Source: Lachnospiraceae bacterium XBD2001 (lineage in GTDB: Bacteria > Bacillota > Clostridia > Lachnospirales > Lachnospiraceae). From it: 64,000 nucleotides of DNA. Every line of letters starts with the position of its first letter. The first letter of the stretch is position 1. The DNA lies in the NCBI GenBank assembly GCA_900116395.1, contig FPAN01000006.1, positions 124,001-188,000 on the forward strand. Direction: 5' to 3'. The position numbers and the translations under genes were made by a program. The notes beneath the pieces are model-generated. The model saw only the letters and a list, made by a program, of their open reading frames with translations. It was not told the DNA's origin and did not search any database. Below, piece by piece: positions 33,355 to 41,868 of the stretch.

Positions 33355-34134
33355 ATGAAAATTGACAGAGCGCAAGTGCTAACCATGTTTGAGATTTATA
33401 CGGATGCCTATGACAAGGAGGATGCGAAGATTCGCCTGAAGTATGAGCATACCTTCCGAGTGGCAGCCTTATGCGATGAGATTGCCGGTAGTATCGGACT
33501 CTCCGGAGAGGACCGGGACTTGGCATGGTTGCTTGGAATGCTTCATGATATTGGGCGATTCGAGCAGTTACGGCGATATGGAACCTTCAAGGATGCGGAT
33601 TCCATCGACCATGCCGGATTCGGAGCAGATCTGCTCTTCGGAAGAGCCGGAGAGACGGCCATGATCCGTTCTTTTGTCCTGGATGAGAGCGAAGATAAGT
33701 TAATAGAGATTGCCGTGCGTAATCACAGTGCATATCGAATCCCGAAGGATTTGGATGAGCGAACCGCCATGTATTGCAACATTCTGCGGGATGCGGATAA
33801 GGTGGATATTTTCCGGGTGAACGTGGAGTTTGATTTGGAGGATATTTATAACTGTACGACGGAGGATTTGCGGACCTGTGACATTACACCGGAAGTGCTT
33901 GCTTGTGTGACGGAACGCCATGCGGTACTTCGTTCCTTGAAGAAGACCACCATGGACAATGTGGTGGGACATATTTGCTTGCTGTTTGAATTGGTATATC
34001 CGAGAAGCGTGGCCATTGTACGTGACCAGGGATATTTGGATAAGCTCATTCATGTCACTTCCGACAATCCGGACACCCAGGCGAAGCTAGAGTGGATTGA
34101 AGGAGAAGTGACAGCGTATATGAACGAGGCTTAA
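33355..34134 (+). CDS. HD domain phosphohydrolase
   Basis: A 259-residue HD superfamily protein. Metal-binding residues are visible in KYEHTFRVAALCDEI, LLGMLHDIGRFEQLRRYGTF (the HD pair near residues 65-66), IDHAGFGADLLFG and ILRDADKVDIFRV. Similar single-domain proteins hydrolyse nucleotides or act as phosphatases; the substrate is unknown. GAGAGGA precedes the ATG. The stop codon overlaps that of the convergent L,D-transpeptidase gene by 4 bp, with no terminator between them. Confidence 0.88.
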   Translation: MKIDRAQVLTMFEIYTDAYDKEDAKIRLKYEHTFRVAALCDEIAGSIGLSGEDRDLAWLLGMLHDIGRFEQLRRYGTFKDADSIDHAGFGADLLFGRAGETAMIRSFVLDESEDKLIEIAVRNHSAYRIPKDLDERTAMYCNILRDADKVDIFRVNVEFDLEDIYNCTTEDLRTCDITPEVLACVTERHAVLRSLKKTTMDNVVGHICLLFELVYPRSVAIVRDQGYLDKLIHVTSDNPDTQAKLEWIEGEVTAYMNEA

Positions 34135-34940
34135 TAGTTGGATAGATTTTCTTCCGTGTCAATGATGATGGCACAATCGGAAGAGATATTTTGTAAGAGC
34201 TGCACCATGTACTCTTGGGGGATGGTGATACATCCCTGGGACGGAACTCCGGCATAGCAGTGTAAGAACATGGCGGAACCGGCTCCTGGAGTGCAAGCAC
34301 TGTTGTAGTCCAAGGCTAGGACATAGTTGTAGGAATCACCGGCACTTAGGATGTGTTCCGCGCTGTTCCACTCAGCCTCTTCCCCATTGTCCGCACTGAC
34401 GAATTGGTTGTAGTATGCAGAGTCCGGATCATCTACCCAATAATCATTGGCATCCACCTGGGTATATGGAATGTTACTCCCCGGATCGGCATTGCGACCG
34501 AAGGCTTTACTGAAATGATAGAGGCCAACCGGAGTTCGGCTCATATATTCCGAAGCCTGGCCGATGCCGTCAACGCCTACGTGGCCTGCAACGGAGAAGA
34601 TATTCTTCCAGCTGCCGTCGGATTGCTTGATATAGTAAGTGACGGTGGCGTCGGTAGTTGTGGCGTTGGCTGTAGTAACGGTAATGAGCTGTGTTGTGCT
34701 ACTTGCAGCCTGCAAGGATGCAATAGAGAATGAATTGTCGGACGATGCGGAGGCATCGTCTTTTTTGTTGCCCTCGTTGTTTGTCTCTGCGGATTCTGCT
34801 TCCGCGGTGCTGGCTCCATCATCCACCTGCACCTCTATTGTCGGCGGCTGTAGCGCCTGTATATCTGTCTGCGTACCGCATCCTGCCAGCATCGTGGCGT
34901 ATAGAATTGGCAGGGCGCAGCGTAACGTTTGTCGTTTCAT
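34131..34940 (-). CDS. L,D-transpeptidase (YkuD-like) lipoprotein
   Basis: A 269-residue predicted lipoprotein: the signal ends MLAGC, lipid-modified at Cys21. A Ser-, Glu- and Thr-rich linker covers about residues 35-95. The C-terminal YkuD domain shows GIGQASEYMSRTPVGLYHFS and the active-site motif LHCYAGVPSQGCITIP (near residues 232-247) with the catalytic Cys. Such enzymes make 3-3 peptidoglycan cross-links or attach proteins to the wall. The family's usual HGT.....S.GC is here HCY.....SQGC. The gene is convergent with, and overlaps by 4 bp, the HD hydrolase gene. Confidence 0.85.
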   Translation of the reverse strand: MKRQTLRCALPILYATMLAGCGTQTDIQALQPPTIEVQVDDGASTAEAESAETNNEGNKKDDASASSDNSFSIASLQAASSTTQLITVTTANATTTDATVTYYIKQSDGSWKNIFSVAGHVGVDGIGQASEYMSRTPVGLYHFSKAFGRNADPGSNIPYTQVDANDYWVDDPDSAYYNQFVSADNGEEAEWNSAEHILSAGDSYNYVLALDYNSACTPGAGSAMFLHCYAGVPSQGCITIPQEYMVQLLQNISSDCAIIIDTEENLSNY

Positions 34941-35017
34941 AATAGTTCCCTCATTTCTGCGAGAACTATTATACCTCTTTTCTTGCGGTGGGTGGTAAAA
35001 GGATGAATATCGCCGGG

Positions 35018-35340
35018 CTTTGGCACCCAGGAAGCAGTGTCTGGGGAGGTCGAGGTAGTGGTTTGGGTGCCAAATCCTGGGTGTACGATGCGTTTTGGCA
35101 CCCAGATGATTGCTGCGTGTTTGGATGGACTGCTGCGCTGGGTGCCAAAAGACTATTATCTATTGCTGCTTAGCACCCGCGGAAGCGCGGGCAAGAGGAT
35201 GGATGATGAGTCTTGGGTGCTAAAACGAGCGCAGGAAGGGGATATTGTCACCTGTAGGAGAGATGCGCTATTGCATGTGACCTCTTCCCTGGGGGCGCGT
35301 GGACGCTAAGACCAAGCAAATGGGAGTCCCTTGGCGTCCA
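35018..35340. repeat. Array of large hairpins with a shared GGCACCC/GGGTGCC stem
   Basis: The 422-bp gap between the L,D-transpeptidase gene and the Cthe_2159-like gene holds no convincing ORF. Unit 1 pairs 35019-35029 with 35064-35074 region; unit 2 pairs 35093-35105 with 35138-35150; unit 3 pairs 35170-35178 with 35216-35224. Arms read TTTGGCACCCA and TGGGTGCCAAA; in unit 3 both arms change together (TTAGCACCC and GGGTGCTAA). Loops are about 30-37 nt. A fourth, unrelated stem TGGACGC/GCGTCCA spans 35300-35340. An extra CCTGGGTG at 35076-35083 could compete for the unit 1 left arm. The function is unknown. Confidence 0.7.
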
Positions 35341-35362
35341 TAAAATACATCATTTTTCAAAC

Positions 35363-36823
35363 CTAATTACTTTCTGTACTCTCATTCATGTTTGGAGCCT
35401 GGCCCGGCTGGAAGTCCCCGCTAGGAGCTTCGCCTTCCGGAAGCTCCGGACGTTGTCCATCCTCCGGCATCTGACCCGGCTGGAAGTTGCCATCGCTTGG
35501 CATCTGGCCCATCTGTCCGCGACCGCCACCCATGCGGCCGCCGCCGAATCCACCGCCCATCATACCGCCGGAACCGTAGATCAAACCGTCCATGGTAATC
35601 TCGGTAGAAGTGCTACCGGTGACTAAGGTGTAAGTGGCACCATCTTCGATACCTGCGGTACTAACCAAGACACTGCTGTAGGACTTGCTTGGCGTGTAGC
35701 TTGCAATCACATTGCCATCGGAATCCAGCAGCTGAATCTCGCCGGACTCGTTGGACTGGAGGTTTACTAAGATACAACCCTGGGTAGAGTCGTTACCCAT
35801 ATTCTGCGCCATTCCGCTGCTACCAACTGCGAAGAGGGTTCCTCCGGTGATGGTGCCGCTGCCGGCGTAGTCTAAGGCACCATTTGCAGAGTCCATTGGG
35901 CCATCTACATAGATTGTGCCACCGCTAATGGTAAGCGCGTTATTGGAATCAATTCCATCGCCGGAAGCATTAATGTAGAGGGTGCCGCCTAAGATGGTAA
36001 TGGAGCTAACCCCATCGGCTGCCATGCCGTCGTTATCGGAAGAATCATCGGCGCTGACTGCATTGATACCATCATCACTGGCAGTAATATTGATCTCGCC
36101 ATCCACCAGAATAATCTCCTGGGATTCAATACCTTCGTAACACTCTGTGATGTTAATGGAACCGCCGCCGATGCGAACGCTTTCCTTGCCTTCCAATCCC
36201 TTCTTGGCAACAGAAATGTTGTAATTACCACAAGTTACCTTTAAGTCATCCTTGGATACTACACCATGTCCGGTGGCTCCTTCGATATTCAGAGTTCCGC
36301 CGCCATTTAGAGTTACGTCTGTCTTGGAAAAAATCACGCCATCAATATTGTTATCATCGATAGCAACATATTCACCAGTGACAGAGAGGCTGTTGGTAGA
36401 GCCATCTGCAGTTGTGATAAAAATCTTGTCTGCGTTCAATCCGTAGATACATGCGGTGCTTTCGTTGGTCATGGTAAGACCATCCAATACAATCTGGACC
36501 TTATCGGTCTCGTTGGCATCTACCACAATCTGTGCATTGCTTACGCTACCGGAAAAAACATAGACACCTTCTTCGGAGATGGTATAGGTCTCACCATCAC
36601 TTAAGGTTACCTTCGTAGCGCTGCTTTCATCATAACTATAGTCAACATCCCGCTCCGTAAAATATTCCGATGCCTCAGTACTATCATCGCTTGAAGTAGC
36701 TTCTGTTGTTGTTACGGTAGAGGAGGTAGCGGATGTGGCAGAGGAGGCGCCACATCCGGTCAAAATAATAGAACTTGCTAATGTTGTAATTGCAACAAAT
36801 GATAAAAATTTCTTATAACTCAT
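35363..36823 (-). CDS. Cthe_2159-like (DUF4353) beta-helix surface lipoprotein
   Basis: A 486-residue lipoprotein, start at 36823 chosen from the AGGAG spacing. The signal ends IILTGC, with Cys24 as lipid site. After a Thr- and Ser-rich linker, about residues 75-400 form a DUF4353 carbohydrate-binding parallel beta-helix with acidic turns (DDNNIDGVIFSK, ESQEIILVDGEINITASDDGINAVSADDSSDNDG). A C-terminal low-complexity tail is rich in Gly-Gly-Met and Gln-Pro-Gly. The family member Cthe_2159 of Clostridium thermocellum binds cellulose and pectin. The gene overlaps the upstream DUF4956 gene by 11 bp and is divergent from a two-component system. Confidence 0.85.
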   Translation of the reverse strand: MSYKKFLSFVAITTLASSIILTGCGASSATSATSSTVTTTEATSSDDSTEASEYFTERDVDYSYDESSATKVTLSDGETYTISEEGVYVFSGSVSNAQIVVDANETDKVQIVLDGLTMTNESTACIYGLNADKIFITTADGSTNSLSVTGEYVAIDDNNIDGVIFSKTDVTLNGGGTLNIEGATGHGVVSKDDLKVTCGNYNISVAKKGLEGKESVRIGGGSINITECYEGIESQEIILVDGEINITASDDGINAVSADDSSDNDGMAADGVSSITILGGTLYINASGDGIDSNNALTISGGTIYVDGPMDSANGALDYAGSGTITGGTLFAVGSSGMAQNMGNDSTQGCILVNLQSNESGEIQLLDSDGNVIASYTPSKSYSSVLVSTAGIEDGATYTLVTGSTSTEITMDGLIYGSGGMMGGGFGGGRMGGGRGQMGQMPSDGNFQPGQMPEDGQRPELPEGEAPSGDFQPGQAPNMNESTESN

Positions 36824-37502
36824 TGATACCACACTCCTGTCTCATAATACTGATTTCCAGGTTACCGTTACGAACGCGAAGTTCGTCAATCAAATCCTTT
36901 TCTTTCTTTGGGTCAATTAGGTTGATATCGTAAGTAAGCTTAAACATGCTGCCCATGTTGGTTGTCTTCACAGATGTCATCTCGTAACGGGAAGTATATT
37001 TCTCCAGCGGCTCATCGAAGACTTCGCTGTAGTTCAAATCTTCTGGAATGGTAATGCGAAGCACCTTGGTATCTTCTGTGCTGCGGCTACCAACACGGAA
37101 TGCGGAGAAACAAATCATAACCACGCCAATAATCACTGCAAAGAGTGCTGCGTATCCCAGATAGCCCATGCCACAGAGGAGACCGGCGCCCATTGCTAAG
37201 AAAATGGTTGCAATGTCTCTGGCAGTTCCGGGTACAGATCGGAAACGAATAAGGGAGAAGGCTCCTGCCACTGCAACTCCGGCACCGATGTTACCGTTCA
37301 CCATCATAATGACTACACAGACAATAGCCGGCAGGATAAAAAGGGTGAGTAGAAAACTCTTTGTATATTTGCTTTTGTAAGCGTATACCCATGAGAGAAA
37401 AGCACCAATCAGAAGTGCCACTGCCACGCAGGTTACAAACGAAGAAACGGAAATCACCGTTGTGGTTGCTGTATCAAATAATCCTTGGAATAAAGTGTTC
37501 AT
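36813..37502 (-). CDS. DUF4956 membrane protein
   Basis: A 229-residue protein with about four membrane helices in residues 10-125 (FVTCVAVALLIGAFLSWVYAY, FLLTLFILPAIVCVVIMMV, AIFLAMGAGLLCGMGYLGYAALFAVIIGVVMICF) and a cytoplasmic C-terminal domain ending with short beta segments. The conserved GAFSLIRFRSVPGTARDIATIFLAMGAGL motif marks DUF4956, which often sits with VTC-domain and Cthe_2159-type genes; the VTC partner is missing here. AAAGGATGG precedes the ATG. It is the first gene of the operon controlled by the repeats at 37564-37607. Confidence 0.85.
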   Translation of the reverse strand: MNTLFQGLFDTATTTVISVSSFVTCVAVALLIGAFLSWVYAYKSKYTKSFLLTLFILPAIVCVVIMMVNGNIGAGVAVAGAFSLIRFRSVPGTARDIATIFLAMGAGLLCGMGYLGYAALFAVIIGVVMICFSAFRVGSRSTEDTKVLRITIPEDLNYSEVFDEPLEKYTSRYEMTSVKTTNMGSMFKLTYDINLIDPKKEKDLIDELRVRNGNLEISIMRQECGINEL

Positions 37503-37548
37503 GTTATTACCATCCTTTCGAGTTCCTTGTGTTCTTGTTGATGGTTGT

Positions 37549-37607
37549 ATCTTAGCAACCGATACTTAAACGAACCTTAAAGACAACTTTAAATTCACTT
37601 TAAATTT
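37549..37607 (-). promoter_or_regulatory. DUF4956-operon promoter with response-regulator-like repeats
   Basis: On the minus strand a TAAGAT -10 lies at 37554-37549. Upstream of it four related ACTTTAAA-type repeats start at 37564, 37574, 37586 and 37597, spaced 10-12 bp. Two are near-identical (ACTTTAAATTC and ACTTTAAATTT). Direct repeats at one-helix-turn spacing near a weak -35 are typical of OmpR-type activator sites. The regulator gene starts 60 bp away. Confidence 0.6.
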
Positions 37608-37667
37608 GTAAATTGCCAATTGGCGGGAATTGTGGCAAAGTGAAACTAAGAAAAGGAGATGCTTGCT

Positions 37668-38342
37668 ATGAGACTATTGTTAGCGGAAGATGAGTTGGAA
37701 ATGTCCAACGCATTGGTGGCAATTTTAAAACATAACAACTATTCGGTAGACGCAGTATACGACGGTGCCGAGGCGCTAGACTATCTGGAGAGTGGTTTAT
37801 ACGACGCAGCCATCCTGGATATCATGATGCCCAAGATGGATGGCATCACCGTGTTAAAAAAGATACGTTCACAAGGGAATGATATTCCGGTGTTGCTTCT
37901 TACGGCCAAGTCTGAAATCGATGATCGCGTCACCGGACTGGACGCCGGAGCAGATGATTATCTGACGAAGCCCTTTGCTATGAAGGAACTGCTGGCAAGA
38001 GTTCGGGCCATTACCAGACGCCAGGGTGAGGTGACGGATGCCGTGTTGCAGTTTGCGAATCTATCGCTGAACCGCAGCACCTATGAGCTGGCCACCGAGA
38101 AGGGCAGCCTTCGCCTGGCCAATAAGGAATTCCAAATGTTGGAAATGCTACTAACCAATCCGGGGCAGATTATCTCCACGGACCAGTTCATGGACAAGAT
38201 TTGGGGATATGATACGGAGACGGAGCAGAACGTGGTTTGGGTTTACGTCTCTTATTTAAGAAAAAAGCTAGCATCCCTGGATGCAAAAGTAGCTATTAAG
38301 GCCGCCCGCGGCGTGGGATATTGTGTGGAGGCAACGGAATGA
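37668..38342 (+). CDS. OmpR-family response regulator
   Basis: A 224-residue response regulator: receiver domain with the acidic pair EDE near residues 7-9, phospho-acceptor Asp51 (AAILDIMMPKMDG), Lys of LTKPF near 102, then a winged-helix OmpR DNA-binding domain (FQMLEMLLTNPGQIISTDQFMDKIWGYDTE). The start at 37668 follows AAAGGAG; the earlier ATG directly abuts that site. Its stop overlaps the kinase start as ATGA. It likely binds the repeats in the divergent intergenic region and controls the DUF4956 and surface-protein genes. Confidence 0.93.
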   Translation: MRLLLAEDELEMSNALVAILKHNNYSVDAVYDGAEALDYLESGLYDAAILDIMMPKMDGITVLKKIRSQGNDIPVLLLTAKSEIDDRVTGLDAGADDYLTKPFAMKELLARVRAITRRQGEVTDAVLQFANLSLNRSTYELATEKGSLRLANKEFQMLEMLLTNPGQIISTDQFMDKIWGYDTETEQNVVWVYVSYLRKKLASLDAKVAIKAARGVGYCVEATE

Positions 38343-39619
38343 TTCGAGAATTAAGGAAAAAATTCATCGCGGCATCCATGCTGGCCATTCTTATTGTGTT
38401 AGCTCTGATTATCGGAATCATCGACATGGCCAACTATCTGAATGTGGATAAGTCCACCAGACAGCGCATGGAGATGTTGATAGAAAACGAAGGCAGCTTC
38501 GAAAATTTGAAGCAACAACGGATGGGGATTCAACCGCCGGAAGAGGGCACGCAGCCCCAGATGCAGCCGAACCGAGGGCTGTTTAACAATAATATTATGA
38601 AGGAGACCCCATTCGATGCCCGCTATTTTTCTGTGGATTTGGATGAAGCCGGAGCATTGTCCGCCATTCATCTGGATAGTATTGCGTCGGTAACGGAAGA
38701 AGAAGCGACGACTATGGCAACAGAAGTCCTGTCAAAAAGCAAGACGTCAGGCTATTACCAGGGATTCCGCTATGCCAAGGCCACCAAGTCAGATGGAACC
38801 AATTACTATGTGTTTCTGGATTGTAATCGAGAACTTGCAACCTTCTCATCCTTCTTCCGTGCCAGCTTAATTGTAAGCGCCATCGGAGCCTTGTCCTACC
38901 TAGTTCTGGTACTGATTTTTTCCAAAATAGTACTGCGGCCGGTGGCAGAGAGCTATGAGAAGCAAAAGCGCTTCATTACCGATGCCAGCCATGAGATTAA
39001 GACACCGCTGGCTATTATCGACGCTAATACGGAAGTCATCGAGATGGAAGCGGGAGAGAGCGAGTGGACCAAGAGCATACGCAACCAGATCAAGCGACTG
39101 ACCTCCTTAACAGAGAAGCTTGTCTTCTTGTCCCGTATGGATGAAGAATCTACGAAGCTGGAGATGCGAGAGTTTGATTTGTCCGGATTGTTGGATGAAA
39201 CCATAGATTCCTATGAAGCAGTCGCAATCTCTGCCGGAAAAACGCTGGAGCGGGTAATCGCACCAAATGTACGATTGTATGGTGATGAAACAAATATTCT
39301 ACAAATGATTACACTGCTAATGGATAACGCCATGAAATATAGCAATGAGCAAGGAGACATCCTGGTAAAGCTGGAGCAACAGCAGAAGGGAAAACACCGC
39401 CTCAAGCTAACCTTCCGGAATACAGTAGAAGAAATTGCTGTAGGCAACCACGACGAATTCTTCGAGCGCTTCTATCGCGCGGATGAATCCCGCAGCACCA
39501 AGACCGGTGGCCACGGCATCGGACTCTCCGTTGTAAAAGCTATCGTACAGGCTCATCATGGTAAGGCCACCGCCGAAAGTAAAGACGGTAAGAGCTTGCA
39601 ATTCGTAATCATGCTGTAA
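38339..39619 (+). CDS. Sensor histidine kinase
   Basis: A 426-residue membrane kinase. The start at 38339 overlaps the response-regulator stop (ATGA). Helix 1 is near residues 12-34, an extracellular sensor of about 140 residues contains a Pro- and Gln-rich stretch (QPPEEGTQPQMQPNRG), and helix 2 is near 172-196; there is no clear HAMP domain. His218 lies in SHEIKTPLAIID, the N box is LLMDNAMKYSNEQGD and the G box TGGHGIGLSVVKAIV. It would phosphorylate the adjacent regulator. The long hairpin terminator follows. Confidence 0.92.
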   Translation: MIRELRKKFIAASMLAILIVLALIIGIIDMANYLNVDKSTRQRMEMLIENEGSFENLKQQRMGIQPPEEGTQPQMQPNRGLFNNNIMKETPFDARYFSVDLDEAGALSAIHLDSIASVTEEEATTMATEVLSKSKTSGYYQGFRYAKATKSDGTNYYVFLDCNRELATFSSFFRASLIVSAIGALSYLVLVLIFSKIVLRPVAESYEKQKRFITDASHEIKTPLAIIDANTEVIEMEAGESEWTKSIRNQIKRLTSLTEKLVFLSRMDEESTKLEMREFDLSGLLDETIDSYEAVAISAGKTLERVIAPNVRLYGDETNILQMITLLMDNAMKYSNEQGDILVKLEQQQKGKHRLKLTFRNTVEEIAVGNHDEFFERFYRADESRSTKTGGHGIGLSVVKAIVQAHHGKATAESKDGKSLQFVIML

Positions 39620-39621
39620 TT

Positions 39622-39709
39622 AAAAAAGGCCCCGGGCTACTCACAATGTGTTCTCCCGCGAGAGCGACCTCGCGGGAGAATACGTTGTGGGTGGCCAGGG
39701 GGCCTTTTT
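39622..39709. terminator. Very long hairpin terminator between the kinase and the metal ATPase
   Basis: About 40 nt per arm fold around a 6-nt AGCGAC loop, including a perfect 12-bp GC-rich core (39651-39662 with 39669-39680), flanked by A and T runs. Imperfect positions are U-G pairs in the plus-strand RNA but A-C mismatches in the minus-strand RNA, so the fold is stronger in the kinase transcript. Both convergent genes could end here. Confidence 0.85.
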
Positions 39710-39712
39710 GTA

Positions 39713-41572
39713 TTATTCGGTTTTTAGCGCCCTCATGGAATTAAGGATTGCAAGCACTGCAACACCGACGTCGGCAAATACGGCAAGCCACATAGTAGCA
39801 ATGCCAAGGGCACCTAAGATGAGCACGAGAATCTTGACTCCGATGGCGAAGACGATGTTCTCTTTTACAATGCGAAGGGTCTTCCGTGCAATCCGGATCA
39901 CCTTGGCAATCTTGGAGATGTCATCGTCCATAATAACAATGTCCGCAGCCTCAATGGCAGCATCACTGCCGAGACTACCCATGGCGATACCAACATCTGC
40001 ACGCATAAGCACCGGCGCATCATTGATACCGTCACCAACGAAGGCAACTTTACCGGAAGCGTTGGATAGGTATTCTTCTACACGGTCTACCTTGTCACCA
40101 GGCAGCAGGTTTGCATGTAATTCATCCACACCAACCTGAAGAGCAACTTCCTCTGCGGTCTCTTGGTTGTCACCGGTGAGCATAACGGTACGCTTAATGC
40201 CGGCAGCCTTCATAGCATCGATTGCAGCCTTGGCCTCTGGTTTAATAATATCGGAAATGACTACTGCACCACGGAAGATGCCATCGCAAGCAACGTAACA
40301 GATGGTGCCCATTTCTTTGCAAGGAACATAATCGATGTTATGGGCCTGCATCAGTTTCTCATTACCCACCAGAAGTGCATGGCCGTCGAACGTTACAGAG
40401 ACACCATGACCGGCTTCTTCTGTTGCATTTCCAACACGACTTAAAATTACATCTTTGCCGTAAGCCTGACGAATGGAGAGTGCAATCGGATGATTGGAGA
40501 AGGCTTCGCCGTAAGCGGCCAACTCTAACAATTCATCCTTCTCACCATTACTTGGAATTACATGGGTTACCTGGAAGGTGCCCTGGGTTAAGGTTCCGGT
40601 CTTGTCCATAAGAACGGTATCAGCAGAAGCAATGGCTTCTAAGTAATTACTACCCTTTACCAGAACACCGATGCGGGAGGATGCTCCGATACCACCGAAG
40701 AATCCTAACGGAACGGAGATGACCAATGCACATGGGCAGGAAACAATTAAGAAAATACAAGCACGGCTAATCCAGTTGGCCCAGCCGCCACCCAGAATCA
40801 ATGGTGGAATTACGGCAAGCAATGCTGCTCCAATGGTAACCACCGGCGTGTAGTATTTTGCAAAACGGGTAATGAAGTTCTCCAGACGAGCCTTCTTGCT
40901 GCTGGCGTTCTCCACCAACTCCAAGATTTTGGCAACGGTAGAATCTTCATAAACCTTGGTAACACGGATTTTCAAGGTACCGTCCTGGTTCACGCAACCA
41001 CTGATGACATCATCCCCAACGTTCACGCGACGAGGAACGGATTCACCGGTTAATGCAGAAGTATCTAAGAAGGAAGAACCTTCGGTAATGACACCATCCA
41101 GAGGGATTTTTTCTCCCGGTTTTACCACGATGATACTGTCAATGGCAACGTCGTCCGGATCTACTTCTTCTAAGACGCCGTCCACTTCTACGTTGGCATA
41201 CTCCGGAGCGATACTCATCATATCGGAGATGGACTGGCGGGATTTACCTACCGCGTAGCTCTGGAATAACTCACCAATCTGATAGAAGAGCATGACTGCC
41301 ATGGCCTCGGAAAATTCACCCATGGCAAAAGCGGCGAAGGTTGCCACCATCATCAGGAAGTTCTCATCGAAGACCTGTCCGTGTCGGATGTTGATGGCAG
41401 CCTTGCGGATGACATCATATCCGATAATCAGATACGGAATCACATAGATGATGAACTGTCCCCACCAAGGAATCGGTTCTAAGAATCCCAGGTGCTCTGC
41501 AATTAATAGGATAAAAAAGATTGCAAGTACGACAATGACCCGTCGTAACATTTTCTTTTGCTTTTTGTTCAT
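39713..41572 (-). CDS. P1B-type Zn(II)/Cd(II)-exporting ATPase
   Basis: A 619-residue heavy-metal P-type ATPase of the ZntA/CadA kind. The start at 41572 follows AGGAGG by 8 nt. The membrane metal site CPC is in VSCPCALVISVPLG, the phosphorylation motif is DKTGTLTQG, the nucleotide-binding HP pair in AFSNHPIALSI, and the hinge is GDGINDAPVLM. Unlike most CadA proteins it has no N-terminal HMA domain; that domain is a separate gene directly upstream. Export of Zn, Cd or Pb to protect the cytoplasm is expected. The stop lies at the edge of a large terminator. Confidence 0.93.
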   Translation of the reverse strand: MNKKQKKMLRRVIVVLAIFFILLIAEHLGFLEPIPWWGQFIIYVIPYLIIGYDVIRKAAINIRHGQVFDENFLMMVATFAAFAMGEFSEAMAVMLFYQIGELFQSYAVGKSRQSISDMMSIAPEYANVEVDGVLEEVDPDDVAIDSIIVVKPGEKIPLDGVITEGSSFLDTSALTGESVPRRVNVGDDVISGCVNQDGTLKIRVTKVYEDSTVAKILELVENASSKKARLENFITRFAKYYTPVVTIGAALLAVIPPLILGGGWANWISRACIFLIVSCPCALVISVPLGFFGGIGASSRIGVLVKGSNYLEAIASADTVLMDKTGTLTQGTFQVTHVIPSNGEKDELLELAAYGEAFSNHPIALSIRQAYGKDVILSRVGNATEEAGHGVSVTFDGHALLVGNEKLMQAHNIDYVPCKEMGTICYVACDGIFRGAVVISDIIKPEAKAAIDAMKAAGIKRTVMLTGDNQETAEEVALQVGVDELHANLLPGDKVDRVEEYLSNASGKVAFVGDGINDAPVLMRADVGIAMGSLGSDAAIEAADIVIMDDDISKIAKVIRIARKTLRIVKENIVFAIGVKILVLILGALGIATMWLAVFADVGVAVLAILNSMRALKTE

Positions 41573-41633
41573 ATACAAGTCCTCCTGAATAGTGGAAAAG
41601 CGGCCGCAAGAGGCGACCGCTTGGTATCACGTA

Positions 41634-41852
41634 TTAGGCGATTTCGATTTCGCAGTCCGGCTCTACCTTCTTGCATGCAGCAACGGCAGCAGTTAATAAC
41701 TCATCGAACTGCTCTTCCGGTGCTTCTAAGGTGAACTTCTGAGTCATGAAATTCACGTTGGCATCGATGACACCCGGAATGTTCTTCACAGCTTCTTCCA
41801 TCTTAGCTGCACAGTTTGCACAATCAACTTCGCATTTAAACTTCTTCTTCAT
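41634..41852 (-). CDS. Stand-alone heavy-metal-associated (HMA) domain protein
   Basis: A 72-residue HMA-fold protein: KFKCEVDCANCAAKMEEAV has the metal-binding CxxC (Cys11 and Cys14), followed by IPGVIDANVNFMTQKFTLEAP. It is most likely the metal-binding regulatory domain, here detached from the ATPase whose gene follows 61 bp downstream, and would deliver or sense Zn/Cd. An extra Cys sits at residue 7, and a C-terminal Cys pair is present near residues 56-66 (AACKKVEPDCE). AAGGAG lies before the ATG. Confidence 0.9.
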   Translation of the reverse strand: MKKKFKCEVDCANCAAKMEEAVKNIPGVIDANVNFMTQKFTLEAPEEQFDELLTAAVAACKKVEPDCEIEIA

Positions 41853-41868
41853 AATATAATCTCCTTAC

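Noticed and set aside
35037-35309. A 90-codon frame in the hairpin region, and another at 34988-35173
   Set aside because: The translations simply follow the repeats, have no ribosome binding site, and compete with each other; the structured repeat explains the region better.
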